Source: Streptomyces mobaraensis (GTDB lineage: Bacteria; Actinomycetota; Actinomycetes; Streptomycetales; Streptomycetaceae). From it: a DNA stretch of 64,000 nucleotides. The stretch covers positions 2,232,001-2,296,000 of the forward strand of contig NZ_CP083590.1 of NCBI RefSeq assembly GCF_020099395.1, in the 5' to 3' direction. The stretch's first letter is position 1, and each line of letters opens with the position of its first letter. A program made the translations under genes and the position numbers. Shown in pieces: positions 1-8,567 of this stretch. The notes beneath the pieces are model-generated. The model ran no database searches, was not told where the DNA came from, and saw only the letters and a list, made by a program, of their open reading frames with translations.

Positions 1-1644
1 GGCGAGCTTGACGAAGTCCGGGACGCGGGTGCCGGAGCAGGGCTGCTTGCCGTCGGCCTCGGGGCCGGAGTGCAGCACGGTGTTGGAGTAGCGCTCGTTG
101 TAGAACAGGGCCTGCCACTGGCGGACCATGCCGAGGGAGCCGTTGTTGATGACGGCGACCTTGATCGGGATGTTGTTGAGGGCGCAGGTGACCAGTTCCT
201 GATTGGTCATCTGGAAGCAGCCGTCGCCGTCGATCGCCCACACCGTGCGGTCGGGCATGCCGACCTTGGCGCCCATGGCGGCCGGGACGGCGTAGCCCAT
301 GGTGCCCGCGCCGCCGGAGTTGAGCCAGGTGGCGGGCCGCTCGTAGGCGATGAAGTGGGCGGCCCACATCTGGTGCTGGCCGACGCCCGCCGTGTAGACG
401 GTGTCGTCCGGGGCGAGCTGCCCGATGCGCTGGATGACCTGCTGCGGGGCGAGGCTGCCGTCCTCGGGGCGGTCGTAGCCGAGCGGGTACGCGTCACGCC
501 ACCGGTTGATGTCGGTCCACCAGGCGGTGTGGTCGCCGACGTGGCCGGCGGAGTGCTCGGCCTGGACCGCGACGATCAGGTCGGCCAGGACCTCCCGGGC
601 GTCGCCGACGATGGGGACGTCCGCGGCGCGGTTCTTGCCGATCTCGGCGGGGTCGATGTCGGCGTGGACGACCTTGGCGTGCGGGGCGAAGGAGTCGAGC
701 CGCCCGGTGACGCGGTCGTCGAAGCGGGCGCCCAGCGCGACGATCAGGTCGGTCTTCTGCAGGGCGGTGACGGCGGCGACCGAGCCGTGCATGCCGGGCA
801 TGCCGACGTGCTGCGGGTGGCTGTCGGGGAAGGCGCCGAGCGCCATCAGGGTGGTGGTCACGGGGGCGCCGGTGAGCTCGGCGAAGACCTTGAGCTCGGC
901 GGTCGCCTGCGCCTTGAGCACCCCGCCGCCGACGTACAGCACCGGCCGCTTCGCCTGCGTGATCAGCTTGGCGGCCTCGCGGATCTGCTTGGCGTGCGGC
1001 TTGGTGACGGGCCGGTAGCCGGGCAGGTCGGTGTGGGGCGGCCAGACGAAGGTGGTGCGCGCCTGGAGGGCGTCCTTGGCGATGTCGACCAGGACCGGCC
1101 CGGGGCGGCCGGTGGACGCGACGTGGAACGCCTCGGCGATGGTCCGCGGGATCTCGGCGGGGTCGGTGACCAGCCAGTTGTGCTTGGTGATCGGCATGGT
1201 GATGCCGCAGATGTCCGCCTCCTGGAAGGCGTCCGTGCCGATCGACTTGGACGAGACCTGGCCGGTGATGGCCACCAGCGGGACGGAGTCCATGTGGGCG
1301 TCGGCGATGGGGGTGACGAGGTTGGTGGCACCCGGTCCGGAGGTCGCCATGCAGACGCCGACCCGGCCGGTGGCCTGCGCGTACCCGGTGGCGGCGTGGC
1401 CGGCGCCCTGCTCGTGGCGGACGAGGATGTGGCGCACCTTCGAGGAGTCCATCATCGGGTCGTAGGCCGGGAGGATCGCGCCGCCGGGGATGCCGAACAC
1501 GGTGTCGGCGCCCACCTCCTCCAGCGAGCGGATGAGCGACTGCGCGCCCGTGACGCCGGGCTCGACGATGGCGGGCTGCTGCTGGGCCGCGCCGCCTCGG
1601 GTGCGCGGCTGCGGATGGGGGACTCCGGTGGCCTGCTCGGACAT
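1..1644 (-). CDS. ilvB: Acetolactate synthase large subunit (3' end outside window)
   Basis: Catalyses the ThDP-dependent condensation of pyruvate to acetolactate, the first common step of valine, leucine and isoleucine synthesis. The reverse-strand reading begins [12 protein letters not shown] and shows the ThDP-family N-terminal signature ([14 protein letters not shown], then [17 protein letters not shown] with the catalytic Glu), a central [13 protein letters not shown] segment and the ThDP motif [17 protein letters not shown] followed by [13 protein letters not shown]. About 548 residues are visible; the C-terminus lies beyond base 1. The start at 1644 is the first ATG before the conserved domain. 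It is preceded by about 300 bases of leader holding a branched-chain leader peptide and a terminator, so expression is probably attenuated. The usual partners ilvN and ilvC are expected to the left of the window. Confidence 0.97.
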   Translation of the reverse strand, partial: MSEQATGVPHPQPRTRGGAAQQQPAIVEPGVTGAQSLIRSLEEVGADTVFGIPGGAILPAYDPMMDSSKVRHILVRHEQGAGHAATGYAQATGRVGVCMATSGPGATNLVTPIADAHMDSVPLVAITGQVSSKSIGTDAFQEADICGITMPITKHNWLVTDPAEIPRTIAEAFHVASTGRPGPVLVDIAKDALQARTTFVWPPHTDLPGYRPVTKPHAKQIREAAKLITQAKRPVLYVGGGVLKAQATAELKVFAELTGAPVTTTLMALGAFPDSHPQHVGMPGMHGSVAAVTALQKTDLIVALGARFDDRVTGRLDSFAPHAKVVHADIDPAEIGKNRAADVPIVGDAREVLADLIVAVQAEHSAGHVGDHTAWWTDINRWRDAYPLGYDRPEDGSLAPQQVIQRIGQLAPDDTVYTAGVGQHQMWAAHFIAYERPATWLNSGGAGTMGYAVPAAMGAKVGMPDRTVWAIDGDGCFQMTNQELVTCALNNIPIKVAVINNGSLGMVRQWQALFYNERYSNTVLHSGPEADGKQPCSGTRVPDFVKLA

Positions 1645-1831
1645 CGACCTTCTCTTTTCGAGGGACTGATGCGACGGATGCGACCGCATCGGCTGCTTCG
1701 TCTGCTTCGGACTGCTTCGGACGGCTAGGAGCCGCGGCGGGCCCGGTAGGGCCGCTGTCGGCTGCTGCTGGGGAACCGCTTCGTCGCGGTCCCGTCGGAC
1801 GGTGGAGTCTCGGTGGAGGTATCGGTGCAAC

Positions 1832-1865
1832 AAAAAACCCCTCGTGCCGTAAGGCAAGCGAGGGG
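1832..1865 (-). terminator. ilvB attenuator: intrinsic terminator in the leader
   Basis: Reading on the reverse strand, CCCCTCG (bases 1865-1859) pairs with CGAGGGG (1844-1838), with an inner GCC/GGC pairing and a small bulge, and is followed directly by six T residues (1837-1832). It lies between the leader peptide stop (1909) and the ilvB start (1644). It therefore fits the terminator half of a classical branched-chain amino acid attenuator. The competing antiterminator fold was not worked out. Confidence 0.85.
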
Positions 1866-1908
1866 AGCGCGCCGGTGTGGGTCAGCAGGCGGGGAACCGC
1901 GGCCTGCT

Positions 1909-1950
1909 TCAGCCGACGCGCTGTCCAAGTACGAGAATTCGGGTGCGCAT
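1909..1950 (-). CDS. ilvB leader peptide (13 aa, branched-chain-rich)
   Basis: A 14-codon reading frame on the reverse strand encodes MRTRILVLGQRVG and a TGA stop. Five of the thirteen residues are Ile, Leu or Val, including the run ILVL. It has a GGGAGAGGG-type ribosome site about eight bases upstream and lies 44 bases before a terminator hairpin that precedes ilvB. This is the architecture of ribosome-mediated attenuation described for actinobacterial ilvB operons: ribosome stalling at scarce branched-chain tRNAs would disfavour the terminator. The TTGACA on the reverse strand at 1987-1982 might be a -35 box, but no convincing -10 box follows. Confidence 0.85.
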   Translation of the reverse strand: MRTRILVLGQRVG

Positions 1951-1983
1951 GGGACCGACCCTCTCCCTGTCACGGGCGAGGTG

Positions 1984-4803
1984 TCAAGTGGGTGGGATGG
2001 GCGTCTCACTATTTGAGCGCAATGGAGCATGGGCCAGGGCCCCCGCGCCCCCGGCCCGCAGCGCGGACGGCAACAGGACGTTGACGGGCACCGGCCCGCC
2101 GAGGAGGACGCGTTTCCCGCCGCCCGGCAGCCTGTTCGCGGGCGACGGCAGCGGCCCGCCCGGGGCGGGGCCGCCGTCGCCGTCCAGAGGCCCGCCGGGG
2201 ACCGGGAAGGAACCGCGGCCGAGCGCCTGGCGCAGCCGGTGCTCGTCGAGCGGCCCGGAGAACGCCAGGCCCTGGGCGTGGGTGCAGCCCAGGGCGCGCA
2301 GCACGCGGGCCTGTTCGGCGTCGTCCACGCCCTCGGCGACGGACTGCGTCCCGAGGTCGCCGGCGATCCTCAGCAGCCCCGCCGTGATCTTGCGCAGCCG
2401 TACGGAATCGGCCACGCCGTCGACGAGGTCCCGGTCGAGCCGGAGGACGTCGACGGGGAGCCGCCGCAGGGCGCTCATCGCCGCGTGGCCGCTGCCGAAG
2501 CCGTCCAGGGCGATGCGCACCCCGAACCGGCGCAGCGAGGCGAGCCGCCGCTCCAGCTCGTCCAGCGGGACGCGGGAGTCGACGCCGGTGAGCTCCAGCA
2601 CCAGCCCGCCGGCGGGCATGCCGTGCCGGAGGAGCAGCGACTCGAAGTGCTTGGCCGGCAGCGCCCGGTCGACCAGGCGGGCGGCGGACAGCCGGACGTA
2701 CACCGGCACCGCGTGGCCCGCGGCCCGCCGCCGCTCGGCCTGTTCGAGGGCCTTCTCCAGCGTCCAGCGGCCGAGTTCGGCGGTGCGCCCGCTCTCGTCG
2801 CCGCGGTCCGGGTCGGTGCCGGGCAGGAACTCCTCCGGCGGGAACAGGATGCCCTGCGGGGAGCGCCAGCGGGCCTGGGCGGCGACGGCGGTGACGCGCC
2901 CGGTGGAGAGCTCCACCACGGGCTGGTGGAGCAGCGCGAACTCGCCGTCGTGCAGGGCGGTGCGCCACCGGGTGGTGCGCTCGGCGCGGCGGACGACCTC
3001 GGCCTGGAGGCGGGGCTCGTACAGTTCGACGCGGCCCTTGCCGGCCTGCTTGGCCCGGTACATGGCCAGGTCGGCGTTGCGCATCAGGGTGCCGGGGGTG
3101 ATGCCGGGCTCGGCGAAGGCGACGCCGATGCTGGCGGCCACCCGGACCTCGGTGCCGCCCTCCACCACGTAGGGCTCGGAGAGGGTGAGCCGCAGCCGGT
3201 CGGCGATCTCCAGGATGCGGTACTCGCGGGCCGACGGGTCGCGGGTGCCGTCGCCGAGGATCAGCGCGGCGAACTCGTCGCCGCCGAACCGGGCGGTGCT
3301 GTCCCCGGCGCGGACGGACTCCTGGAGCCGGCGGGCGGCCTGCACGAGCAGCTCGTCCCCGGCCTGGTGGCCGACGGTGTCGTTGACGGCCTTGAAGCCG
3401 TCGAGGTCGATGAAGAGCACGGCCGTGCCCGGGTCGGTCATTCTCCGGCCGGCCAGGGCCTGCTGGACGCGCTTGGTGAACAGCGAGCGGTTGGGCAGGT
3501 CGGTGAGCGGGTCGTGCTCGGCGGTGTGCTGCAACTGGGCCTGGAGACGCACCCGTTCCGTCACGTCACGGCTGTTGAAGATGAGGCCGCCGTGGTGCCG
3601 CTTGACGGTGGACTCGACGTTCAGCCAGTCGCCGTCGCCGGAGCGGAAGCGGCACTCGATCCGGGTGGTCGGCTCGTCGGCGGGCGGCGCCGCGAGGAAG
3701 CGGCGCACCTCGTGGACGACCCGGCCCAGGTCCTCGGGGTGGATCAGGGAGGCGAGCTCGGAGCCGACCAGGTCCTCCGCCGCGCGCCCGTAGACGCCGG
3801 CGGCGGCCGGGCTGACGTAGCGCAGGACGCCGGTCGGCGCGGCGATCATGATGACGTCGCTGGAGCCCTGCACCAGGGAGCGGAAGTGGTTCTCCGTCTG
3901 GGCCAGTTCCTGGGTGAGGGAGATGTTGTCGAGCAGCATGATGCCCTGCCGGACGACGAGGGCCAGGACGACCGTGCAGCCGGTGAAGAGCACGACCCGG
4001 TCGACGTGGTGGCCGTCCAGGACGTTGTAGAGGATGCCCAGGGTGCAGACGGCCGCCGCGAGGTACGGCGTGAGGGCGGCGAGGGAGCCGGCGATGGGCC
4101 GGCCGGACGGCGGCTGGGCCTGGGCCTGGCGGCTCGCCGCGCCGGACGCGCGCTCCTGCTGCCGGGTCACCCAGGGGGCGTAGGCCATCAGCATGTAGCC
4201 CGCGAACCAGCCGGCGTCGAGGATCTGGCCGGAACGGTAGTTCTCGCGCAGCAGCGGCGAGGTGAACAGGGCGTCGCACAGCACCGTCAGGGCGAGCGCG
4301 GCGATCGCGGTGTTGACGGCGGACCGGTTGGCGGAGGAGCGTCGGAAGTGCAGCGCCAGCACCATGGAGACCAGCACGATGTCCAGCAGCGGGTACGCCA
4401 GGGACAGCGCGGCGTGCGCCACCGTCTCGTCGGCGAAGTGCGCCGTGTGGGCGAGGGCCAGGCTCCAGGAGAGCGTCAGCAGCGAGCCGCCGATCAGCCA
4501 GGAGTCGAGCGCCAGGCAGACCCAGCCGGCCCGGGTGACCGGGCGGCGGGCCAGCACCAGCAGGCCGATGATGGCGGGCGGCGCGAACAGGAGGAACGCG
4601 AAGTCGGCGGGCGAGGTGGTGGGGACGCGCTCCCGGAGCACGACCTCGTACCAGCCCCAGACCGCGTTCCCGAAGCCCGCCATGCCCGAGGAGACCGCGA
4701 AGAGCAGCCACGCGGGACGGAAACGGGTGGTACGGGTGCGCGCGTACCAGAAGCAGGAGACGGCGGCGAGGACCGCCGCCCCGCTGAGCCCGAAGTCGCC
4801 CAT
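1984..4803 (-). CDS. cdgF: Membrane PAS-GGDEF-EAL protein with degenerate EAL domain (CdgF-like)
   Basis: Cyclic-di-GMP signalling protein of 939 aa. Residues 1-290 form several hydrophobic membrane segments, 305-420 a PAS domain (FRSLVQGSSDVIMIA, DVTERVRLQAQL), 425-595 a GGDEF domain with intact GGDEF at 507-511, and 610-860 an EAL domain. The diguanylate cyclase half looks active. The EAL half has lost its signature: EAL reads AAQ (641-643), the NVS Asn is Arg, ELTE reads ELTG, DDFGTG reads DGFGSG and KIDRS reads RLDRD, so phosphodiesterase activity is unlikely. The symbol follows remembered synteny next to ilvB in S. coelicolor (SCO5511). The 3' end carries the upstream sequences of ilvB. 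The 465-base upstream region holds a BldD-like site. Confidence 0.9.
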   Translation of the reverse strand: MGDFGLSGAAVLAAVSCFWYARTRTTRFRPAWLLFAVSSGMAGFGNAVWGWYEVVLRERVPTTSPADFAFLLFAPPAIIGLLVLARRPVTRAGWVCLALDSWLIGGSLLTLSWSLALAHTAHFADETVAHAALSLAYPLLDIVLVSMVLALHFRRSSANRSAVNTAIAALALTVLCDALFTSPLLRENYRSGQILDAGWFAGYMLMAYAPWVTRQQERASGAASRQAQAQPPSGRPIAGSLAALTPYLAAAVCTLGILYNVLDGHHVDRVVLFTGCTVVLALVVRQGIMLLDNISLTQELAQTENHFRSLVQGSSDVIMIAAPTGVLRYVSPAAAGVYGRAAEDLVGSELASLIHPEDLGRVVHEVRRFLAAPPADEPTTRIECRFRSGDGDWLNVESTVKRHHGGLIFNSRDVTERVRLQAQLQHTAEHDPLTDLPNRSLFTKRVQQALAGRRMTDPGTAVLFIDLDGFKAVNDTVGHQAGDELLVQAARRLQESVRAGDSTARFGGDEFAALILGDGTRDPSAREYRILEIADRLRLTLSEPYVVEGGTEVRVAASIGVAFAEPGITPGTLMRNADLAMYRAKQAGKGRVELYEPRLQAEVVRRAERTTRWRTALHDGEFALLHQPVVELSTGRVTAVAAQARWRSPQGILFPPEEFLPGTDPDRGDESGRTAELGRWTLEKALEQAERRRAAGHAVPVYVRLSAARLVDRALPAKHFESLLLRHGMPAGGLVLELTGVDSRVPLDELERRLASLRRFGVRIALDGFGSGHAAMSALRRLPVDVLRLDRDLVDGVADSVRLRKITAGLLRIAGDLGTQSVAEGVDDAEQARVLRALGCTHAQGLAFSGPLDEHRLRQALGRGSFPVPGGPLDGDGGPAPGGPLPSPANRLPGGGKRVLLGGPVPVNVLLPSALRAGGAGALAHAPLRSNSETPIPPT
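2005..2017 (-). promoter_or_regulatory. Short palindrome upstream of the ilvB leader
   Basis: On the reverse strand the sequence CTCAAATAGTGAG has CTCA/TGAG arms around a 5-base AT-rich core. It is the most AT-rich spot in the ilvB upstream region and lies about 55 bases before the leader peptide start, inside the last codons of the neighbouring GGDEF-EAL gene. It could be an operator for a branched-chain regulator (the IclR-type NdgR is known to act on such genes in Streptomyces) or part of the promoter. Assignment is by position only. Confidence 0.35.
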
Positions 4804-5268
4804 GGTCTTGGCGAGATCGGGGGAACCCCAGCCGAACGCCGCCCCCGTGGCCTACCCGCCGCAGACGAGGGCGAGCAGGAGCTGTGACACCACGCCCGAC
4901 GCCCCGGCGGGCCGGCCGCCCGGCCCCCCGGCCGGGGCGGTGTGCCGGGGCAGGGCGGCTCCCTGCGCGGTCACCGCTCCGCCGTCCCGAGCGGGGCCCG
5001 GAGCGCCTCCGGCCCCGCCGACGACGTGGACCGCTGCCGCGCGAGCCGCTGGTGCGTGAGCCGCGTCGGGTTGATCGTCCATTGGCCGTGCATCGCCCGT
5101 CGCCCCCCTTGAGTGCGGTACTTCGCTGCGCCCGTACGGTGCCCGGCGCAGCCCCCGGTCCGGACGATACACCAGACTGGTCACTCAGGGACATAGCTCA
5201 TATACATAGCGTAACTAGCTACGGGATTATGGATACGCAGTGCAGCCAGACGGTATCTGTACGTGGCT
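4804..5268. other. Intergenic region between two reverse-strand genes
   Basis: No gene is clearly supported here. A 110-codon reverse reading (4852-5184) exists but is Ala/Pro/Gly-rich with no recognisable domain. Bases 5181-5235 are unusually AT-rich for this genome and contain ATAGC twice (within CATAGCTCATATACATAGC) plus a BldD-like site. This is probably the promoter of the GGDEF-EAL gene, with a long untranslated leader or an unrecognised upstream start. Confidence 0.5.
5181..5193. promoter_or_regulatory. Candidate BldD box
   Basis: TCACTCAGGGACA matches the published BldD consensus TNACNC(A/T)GNGTNA at eight of nine specified positions; the T of GT is A here. BldD with cyclic-di-GMP represses many Streptomyces developmental and cyclic-di-GMP genes. 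The site stands in the AT-rich patch upstream of the GGDEF-EAL gene, but 378 bases from its start codon, so the link is tentative. Confidence 0.35.
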
Positions 5269-6258
5269 TCAGAGCGCAGTGGCTACGACGTTTCGCAGAG
5301 GCTCGTCCAGGACGAATCCGGCCAGTTGGCCGCGGAGCAACGCCTCCGCGCGGGGCCGGAAGGCCGAGGAGGGGCCGCCCACGTGCGGGGTGATCAGTGC
5401 GCCGGGGGCGCTCCACAGGGGGTGGCCCGGGGGCAGCGGCTCGGGGTCGGTGACGTCCAGCGCGGCGCGCAGCCGGCCGCTCTCCAGCTCGGCGACCAGC
5501 GCCCCGGTGTCCACGACGGCCCCGCGCGCCACGTTGACGAGCAGCGCCCCGTCCTTCATCCGGGCCAGCAGGCCGGCGCCGAACAGCCCCCGGGTCTCGT
5601 CGGTGAGCGGCGTCACGACGATCACCACGTCGGCGTCCGGGAGAAGATCCGGGAGGGCGGTGACCGGGTGCACGGGACCGCGCTCCGTGTGGCGCGGTGA
5701 GCGCGCGACGCGCGTCACCCGCGCACACTCGAAGGGAGCAAGCCGGTCCTCGATGGCACGTCCGATCGACCCGTAACCCACAATGAGGACCGCCTTGTCG
5801 GCGAGCGCCGGACGGAAGCCCTGCCGCCACTCCCCCGCGTCCTGCGCCCGGACGAAACCGGGGATGTCCCGGAGGGAAGCCAGGGTCAGGGCGAGGGCCA
5901 GTTCGGCGGTGCTGGCGTCGTGCAGCCCGCGCGCGTTGCACAGCACCGCGCCCGAGGGCAGCAGCGGCAGCGCGGACTTGAGGTGGTCGACACCGGCCGT
6001 CAGGGCCTGGACGACGCGCACGCCGCGCATCAGGGGCAGCGGACGGAGGCACACCTCGGCCGGGGCCAGCCTGCCGTCGATCTCGTAGGGGACCCCGTAG
6101 AAGGCGACCCGGGCCGGGTCCGTCGGGTAGTCGCCACCACCGTCCCAGTACGCGTACTCCAGCCCCTCGGGCAGCCCCTCGATCTCCTCGGGACGGAACG
6201 GCAGCCAGGCCAGGGGGCGGGCCGTGGCCGCGGGTGCACCGCTGTGATCTGCGCTCAT
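5269..6258 (-). CDS. D-isomer-specific 2-hydroxyacid dehydrogenase
   Basis: NAD(P)-dependent reductase of 2-keto acids, 329 aa and cytoplasmic. The Rossmann fingerprint GYGSIG lies near residue 160. The catalytic set of the family is present: Arg in NVARGAVVD, Glu in DVTDPEPLPPGHPLW and His in TPHVGG. The N-terminal substrate domain is short and there is no ACT or regulatory domain, so this is not phosphoglycerate dehydrogenase SerA. The substrate (glyoxylate, hydroxypyruvate or other) cannot be told. It is transcribed divergently from the aldo/keto reductase, with 107 bases between them. Confidence 0.9.
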   Translation of the reverse strand: MSADHSGAPAATARPLAWLPFRPEEIEGLPEGLEYAYWDGGGDYPTDPARVAFYGVPYEIDGRLAPAEVCLRPLPLMRGVRVVQALTAGVDHLKSALPLLPSGAVLCNARGLHDASTAELALALTLASLRDIPGFVRAQDAGEWRQGFRPALADKAVLIVGYGSIGRAIEDRLAPFECARVTRVARSPRHTERGPVHPVTALPDLLPDADVVIVVTPLTDETRGLFGAGLLARMKDGALLVNVARGAVVDTGALVAELESGRLRAALDVTDPEPLPPGHPLWSAPGALITPHVGGPSSAFRPRAEALLRGQLAGFVLDEPLRNVVATAL

Positions 6259-6365
6259 GCCGCGAGGTTAGGCGACGGCGCGCGGCGGCCCGCTGACCGC
6301 CGGACGGGCGCCAAAGGTTAAGTTGGACGCGCGCCGATCAGGAGGGAACGGGAGGGATACGGCCG

Positions 6366-7358
6366 GTGGAGCGCAGGACAATCGGTGCCACGGCGCTCGA
6401 AGTGGGGGCGATCGGCCTCGGCTGCATGCCCATGCACTGGGCCTACACCGCCTCCCAGCAGAGCGGCGAGACCGCGCTCCGCACCGTGCACGCCGCCCTG
6501 GACACCGGTGCCAGCCTGCTCGACACGGCCGACATGTACGGCCCGTTCACCAACGAGCTGCTCGTGGGACGGGTGTTGCGCGAGCGACGCTCCGAGGCGT
6601 TCGTGTCGACCAAGTGCGGCCTGCTCGTCGGCGAGCAGCACATCGTCGCCAACGGGCGCCCCGGCTACGTCAAACGCGCCTGCGACGCCTCACTGCGCCG
6701 CCTCCAGACCGACGTCATCGACCTCTACCAGCTCCACCGACCCGACCCCGAAGTCCCCGTCGAGGAGACCTGGGGGGCGATGGCCGACCTCGTCGCGGCG
6801 GGGAAGGTACGCGCCCTGGGCTGGTGCGCCATCGGCGCACGCACCCGACGCCGGTTCACCGGGGGCCTGTACGACGGAACGATCCGGCAGTTGGAACGCG
6901 TCCAGCAGGTCTTCCCCGTCAGCTGCGTCCAGGCCGAACTGTCGGTCTGGTCCCGGGAGGCCCTCGACGCCCTCGCCCCCTGGTGCGCCTCCCGCGGCGT
7001 CGGCCTCCTCGCCGCGATGCCCCTGGGCAACGGCTTCCTCAGCGGCACCCTCACCCCCGGCCAAGGCTTCGAACCCGAGGACATCCGAGCCCGGCACCCC
7101 CGCTTCACCGCCGAGATGATGGCCGCCAACCAGCCCATAGTCGCCGGCCTCCGCCGCGTCGCCGACCGCCACGGCGCGACGGCGGCACAGGTCGCCCTGG
7201 CGTGGGTGCTGGCCCAGGGGCGGCACGTGATACCGATACCGGGGACGAAGAAGGCGAGGTGGGCGGTGGAGAACGCGGGGGCGGTGGAACTGCGGCTGTC
7301 GGAGAAGGACTTGGAGGAGATAGGGGGGCTGCCGAGGGCGTTGGGGTCGTGGTACTGA
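6366..7358 (+). CDS. Aldo/keto reductase
   Basis: NADPH-dependent carbonyl reductase with a TIM-barrel fold, 330 aa. The catalytic tetrad is visible: Asp and Tyr in LDTADMYGP, Lys in VSTKCG and His in YQLHRPD. The C-terminal NADPH-binding region reads PIPGTKKARWAVENAGA. The GTG start at 6366 follows a GGGAGGG ribosome site. The overall pattern resembles the general stress or yajO-type aldo/keto reductases; the natural substrate is unknown. A dispersed repeat begins 40 bases after its stop. Confidence 0.93.
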   Translation: MERRTIGATALEVGAIGLGCMPMHWAYTASQQSGETALRTVHAALDTGASLLDTADMYGPFTNELLVGRVLRERRSEAFVSTKCGLLVGEQHIVANGRPGYVKRACDASLRRLQTDVIDLYQLHRPDPEVPVEETWGAMADLVAAGKVRALGWCAIGARTRRRFTGGLYDGTIRQLERVQQVFPVSCVQAELSVWSREALDALAPWCASRGVGLLAAMPLGNGFLSGTLTPGQGFEPEDIRARHPRFTAEMMAANQPIVAGLRRVADRHGATAAQVALAWVLAQGRHVIPIPGTKKARWAVENAGAVELRLSEKDLEEIGGLPRALGSWY

Positions 7359-7398
7359 GGCGCGCACTCGGCCCGTTGGGGGCGCCCCCTCTGGGGGG

Positions 7399-7496
7399 GT
7401 TTGAGGACAACCGCGCGGAGCGCGGTTTCGGGGTCTGGGGGCAGCGCCCCAGGAAACTGGGGGCACCTCCCAGCGGTAGCTGGGGGAGAAAGGGTG
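7399..7496 (+). repeat. Dispersed intergenic repeat, copy 1
   Basis: Begins with GTTTGAGGACAACCGCGCG and continues with GAGCGCGGTTTCGGGGTCTG and a run of short hairpins (CTGGGGGCAGCGCCCCAG, then repeated CTGGGGG/CTCCCAG). The same unit occurs at 21735-21946 and 41743-41912. Here it fills the convergent gap between the aldo/keto reductase and the merR gene. Its stem-loops could act as a bidirectional terminator. Confidence 0.7.
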
Positions 7497-7508
7497 GGAC
7501 CGGGGCCC

Positions 7509-7865
7509 CTACCCCCGCGGCCCAGCCGCGATCACCGCGTCCAGAACATCCCGCGCCCCCCGCAATTCGTCGATCGCCGAAGTGATCCGCGCCCGCTCCC
7601 CCCGCAACTCGGCGACGAGATCCGGACAGACCGGCACCATATGCGCACCATCGCCATCGACGCAGGGCAGCACCCGAGCAATCACGGCAGTGGTGAGCCC
7701 CGCCGCGAGCAGCCCCCGTATCCGCCGGACGGTGACGACATCGGCCTCGGAGTACACGCGGTACCCACTCGGCAACCGCGCGGGCGTCAGCAGCCCCTGC
7801 TCCTCGTAGTACCGCAGCAGCCGTTCACTGACCCCGGTCCGCCGCACCATGTCTCGCATACGCAT
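7509..7865 (-). CDS. MerR-family transcriptional regulator
   Basis: 118 aa from the start MRMRDMVRRTGVSERLLRYYEEQGLL, the canonical MerR winged-helix N-terminus, with the second wing motif LPSGYRVYSEADVVTVRRIRGLLAAGL. The remaining 50 residues hold a coiled-coil dimerisation helix and two Cys residues (VLPC, VPVCPD), but no clear metal-binding set, so the ligand is unknown. A longer version from 7934 would overlap the upstream DUF4865 gene; the start at 7865 fits the domain better. Same strand and probably the same transcript as the DUF4865 and tetR genes. Confidence 0.88.
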   Translation of the reverse strand: MRMRDMVRRTGVSERLLRYYEEQGLLTPARLPSGYRVYSEADVVTVRRIRGLLAAGLTTAVIARVLPCVDGDGAHMVPVCPDLVAELRGERARITSAIDELRGARDVLDAVIAAGPRG

Positions 7866-7908
7866 ACCGAGTGCAGCGCGGCGCCCCGCCGGCCGCATTC
7901 CCGCGAGA

Positions 7909-8502
7909 TCACCACTGCCGCCCAACGGAGACATCGTCCAGGTGAGGCACCGAAAGGTGACCCACCTCGTACCGCTCGGCCACCCCCTCCCCCTCCGGCA
8001 CCTCGTGCTCCCAGAGCACGAACCGCGTCAACTCCCAGCGGGACGGATCAAAGGCGAGCGCCGCCGTGTGCACCCCCTCACGCCCGGCGGTCTCGGCGAG
8101 CCGGCCGGCCTCCTCGGCCACGAACGCGGCGAGCGCGCCCGGTTCCTCGGAAACGGGCATCGGGCCGACCCGGCGCGACGCGGCGCGGGGAACGGCACCC
8201 CGGGCCGGCCCGGAGTGGCAGGCGACGCCCGTCCACTGCCGGACGGCGGGCCGGCCGAAGTCGGCGATGATGCCCTGGAACCCACCGCCTCCGACGAGGA
8301 ACTCCGCCATCGCCCCGCTGTCCCGCCAGAGGTAGAAGGGCGCGTACTGGTTGACCGGCGAGCCGCCGCGACCGCGTTCGCGGATCAGGTACGCCTTGAG
8401 CCCGAGGCCCGCGCGGTCGTCGAGGGCGTGACCGCGGGTGGCCACGCGGTGGCGGATGATGCCCATGTCGTAGTCGGCGGGGAGGGTGATCTCGTACTGC
8501 AT
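7909..8502 (-). CDS. DUF4865 family protein
   Basis: 197 aa beginning MQYEITLPADYDMGIIRHRV and containing the recognisable DUF4865 segment QYAPFYLWRDSGAM followed by a Gly-rich GGGGFQGIIADFGRP. The function of the family is unknown; the fold resembles dimeric alpha-beta barrel monooxygenases in length and in the heavily aromatic centre, which is inference only. It lies 65 bases downstream of a tetR gene on the same strand, an arrangement common for this family, so it is a likely target of that repressor. Confidence 0.85.
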   Translation of the reverse strand: MQYEITLPADYDMGIIRHRVATRGHALDDRAGLGLKAYLIRERGRGGSPVNQYAPFYLWRDSGAMAEFLVGGGGFQGIIADFGRPAVRQWTGVACHSGPARGAVPRAASRRVGPMPVSEEPGALAAFVAEEAGRLAETAGREGVHTAALAFDPSRWELTRFVLWEHEVPEGEGVAERYEVGHLSVPHLDDVSVGRQW

Positions 8503-8567
8503 CGCGTACACGGGGTCGCTCTTTCTGATCGCGTGAGTGGGGGATCGGGTGCACGAGCCCGGCGGGC

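Noticed and set aside
70-1728. Long forward reading of 552 codons opposite ilvB
   Set aside because: Val/Gly/Asp/Arg-rich shadow with no domain; the reverse strand carries a full acetolactate synthase.
2029-4887. 952-codon forward reading opposite the GGDEF-EAL gene
   Set aside because: GC-shadow composition (Gly, Arg, Asp, Val repeats), no motif; the opposite strand has clear PAS/GGDEF/EAL domains.
4852-5184. 110-codon reverse reading upstream of the GGDEF-EAL gene
   Set aside because: Ala/Pro/Gly-rich with no domain and no convincing ribosome site; kept only as a note in the intergenic entry.
7381-7500. Repeated GC-rich blocks as a possible CRISPR or attachment site
   Set aside because: No regular spacer spacing and no integrase nearby; the same unit recurs at two other intergenic sites, so it is a dispersed repeat.
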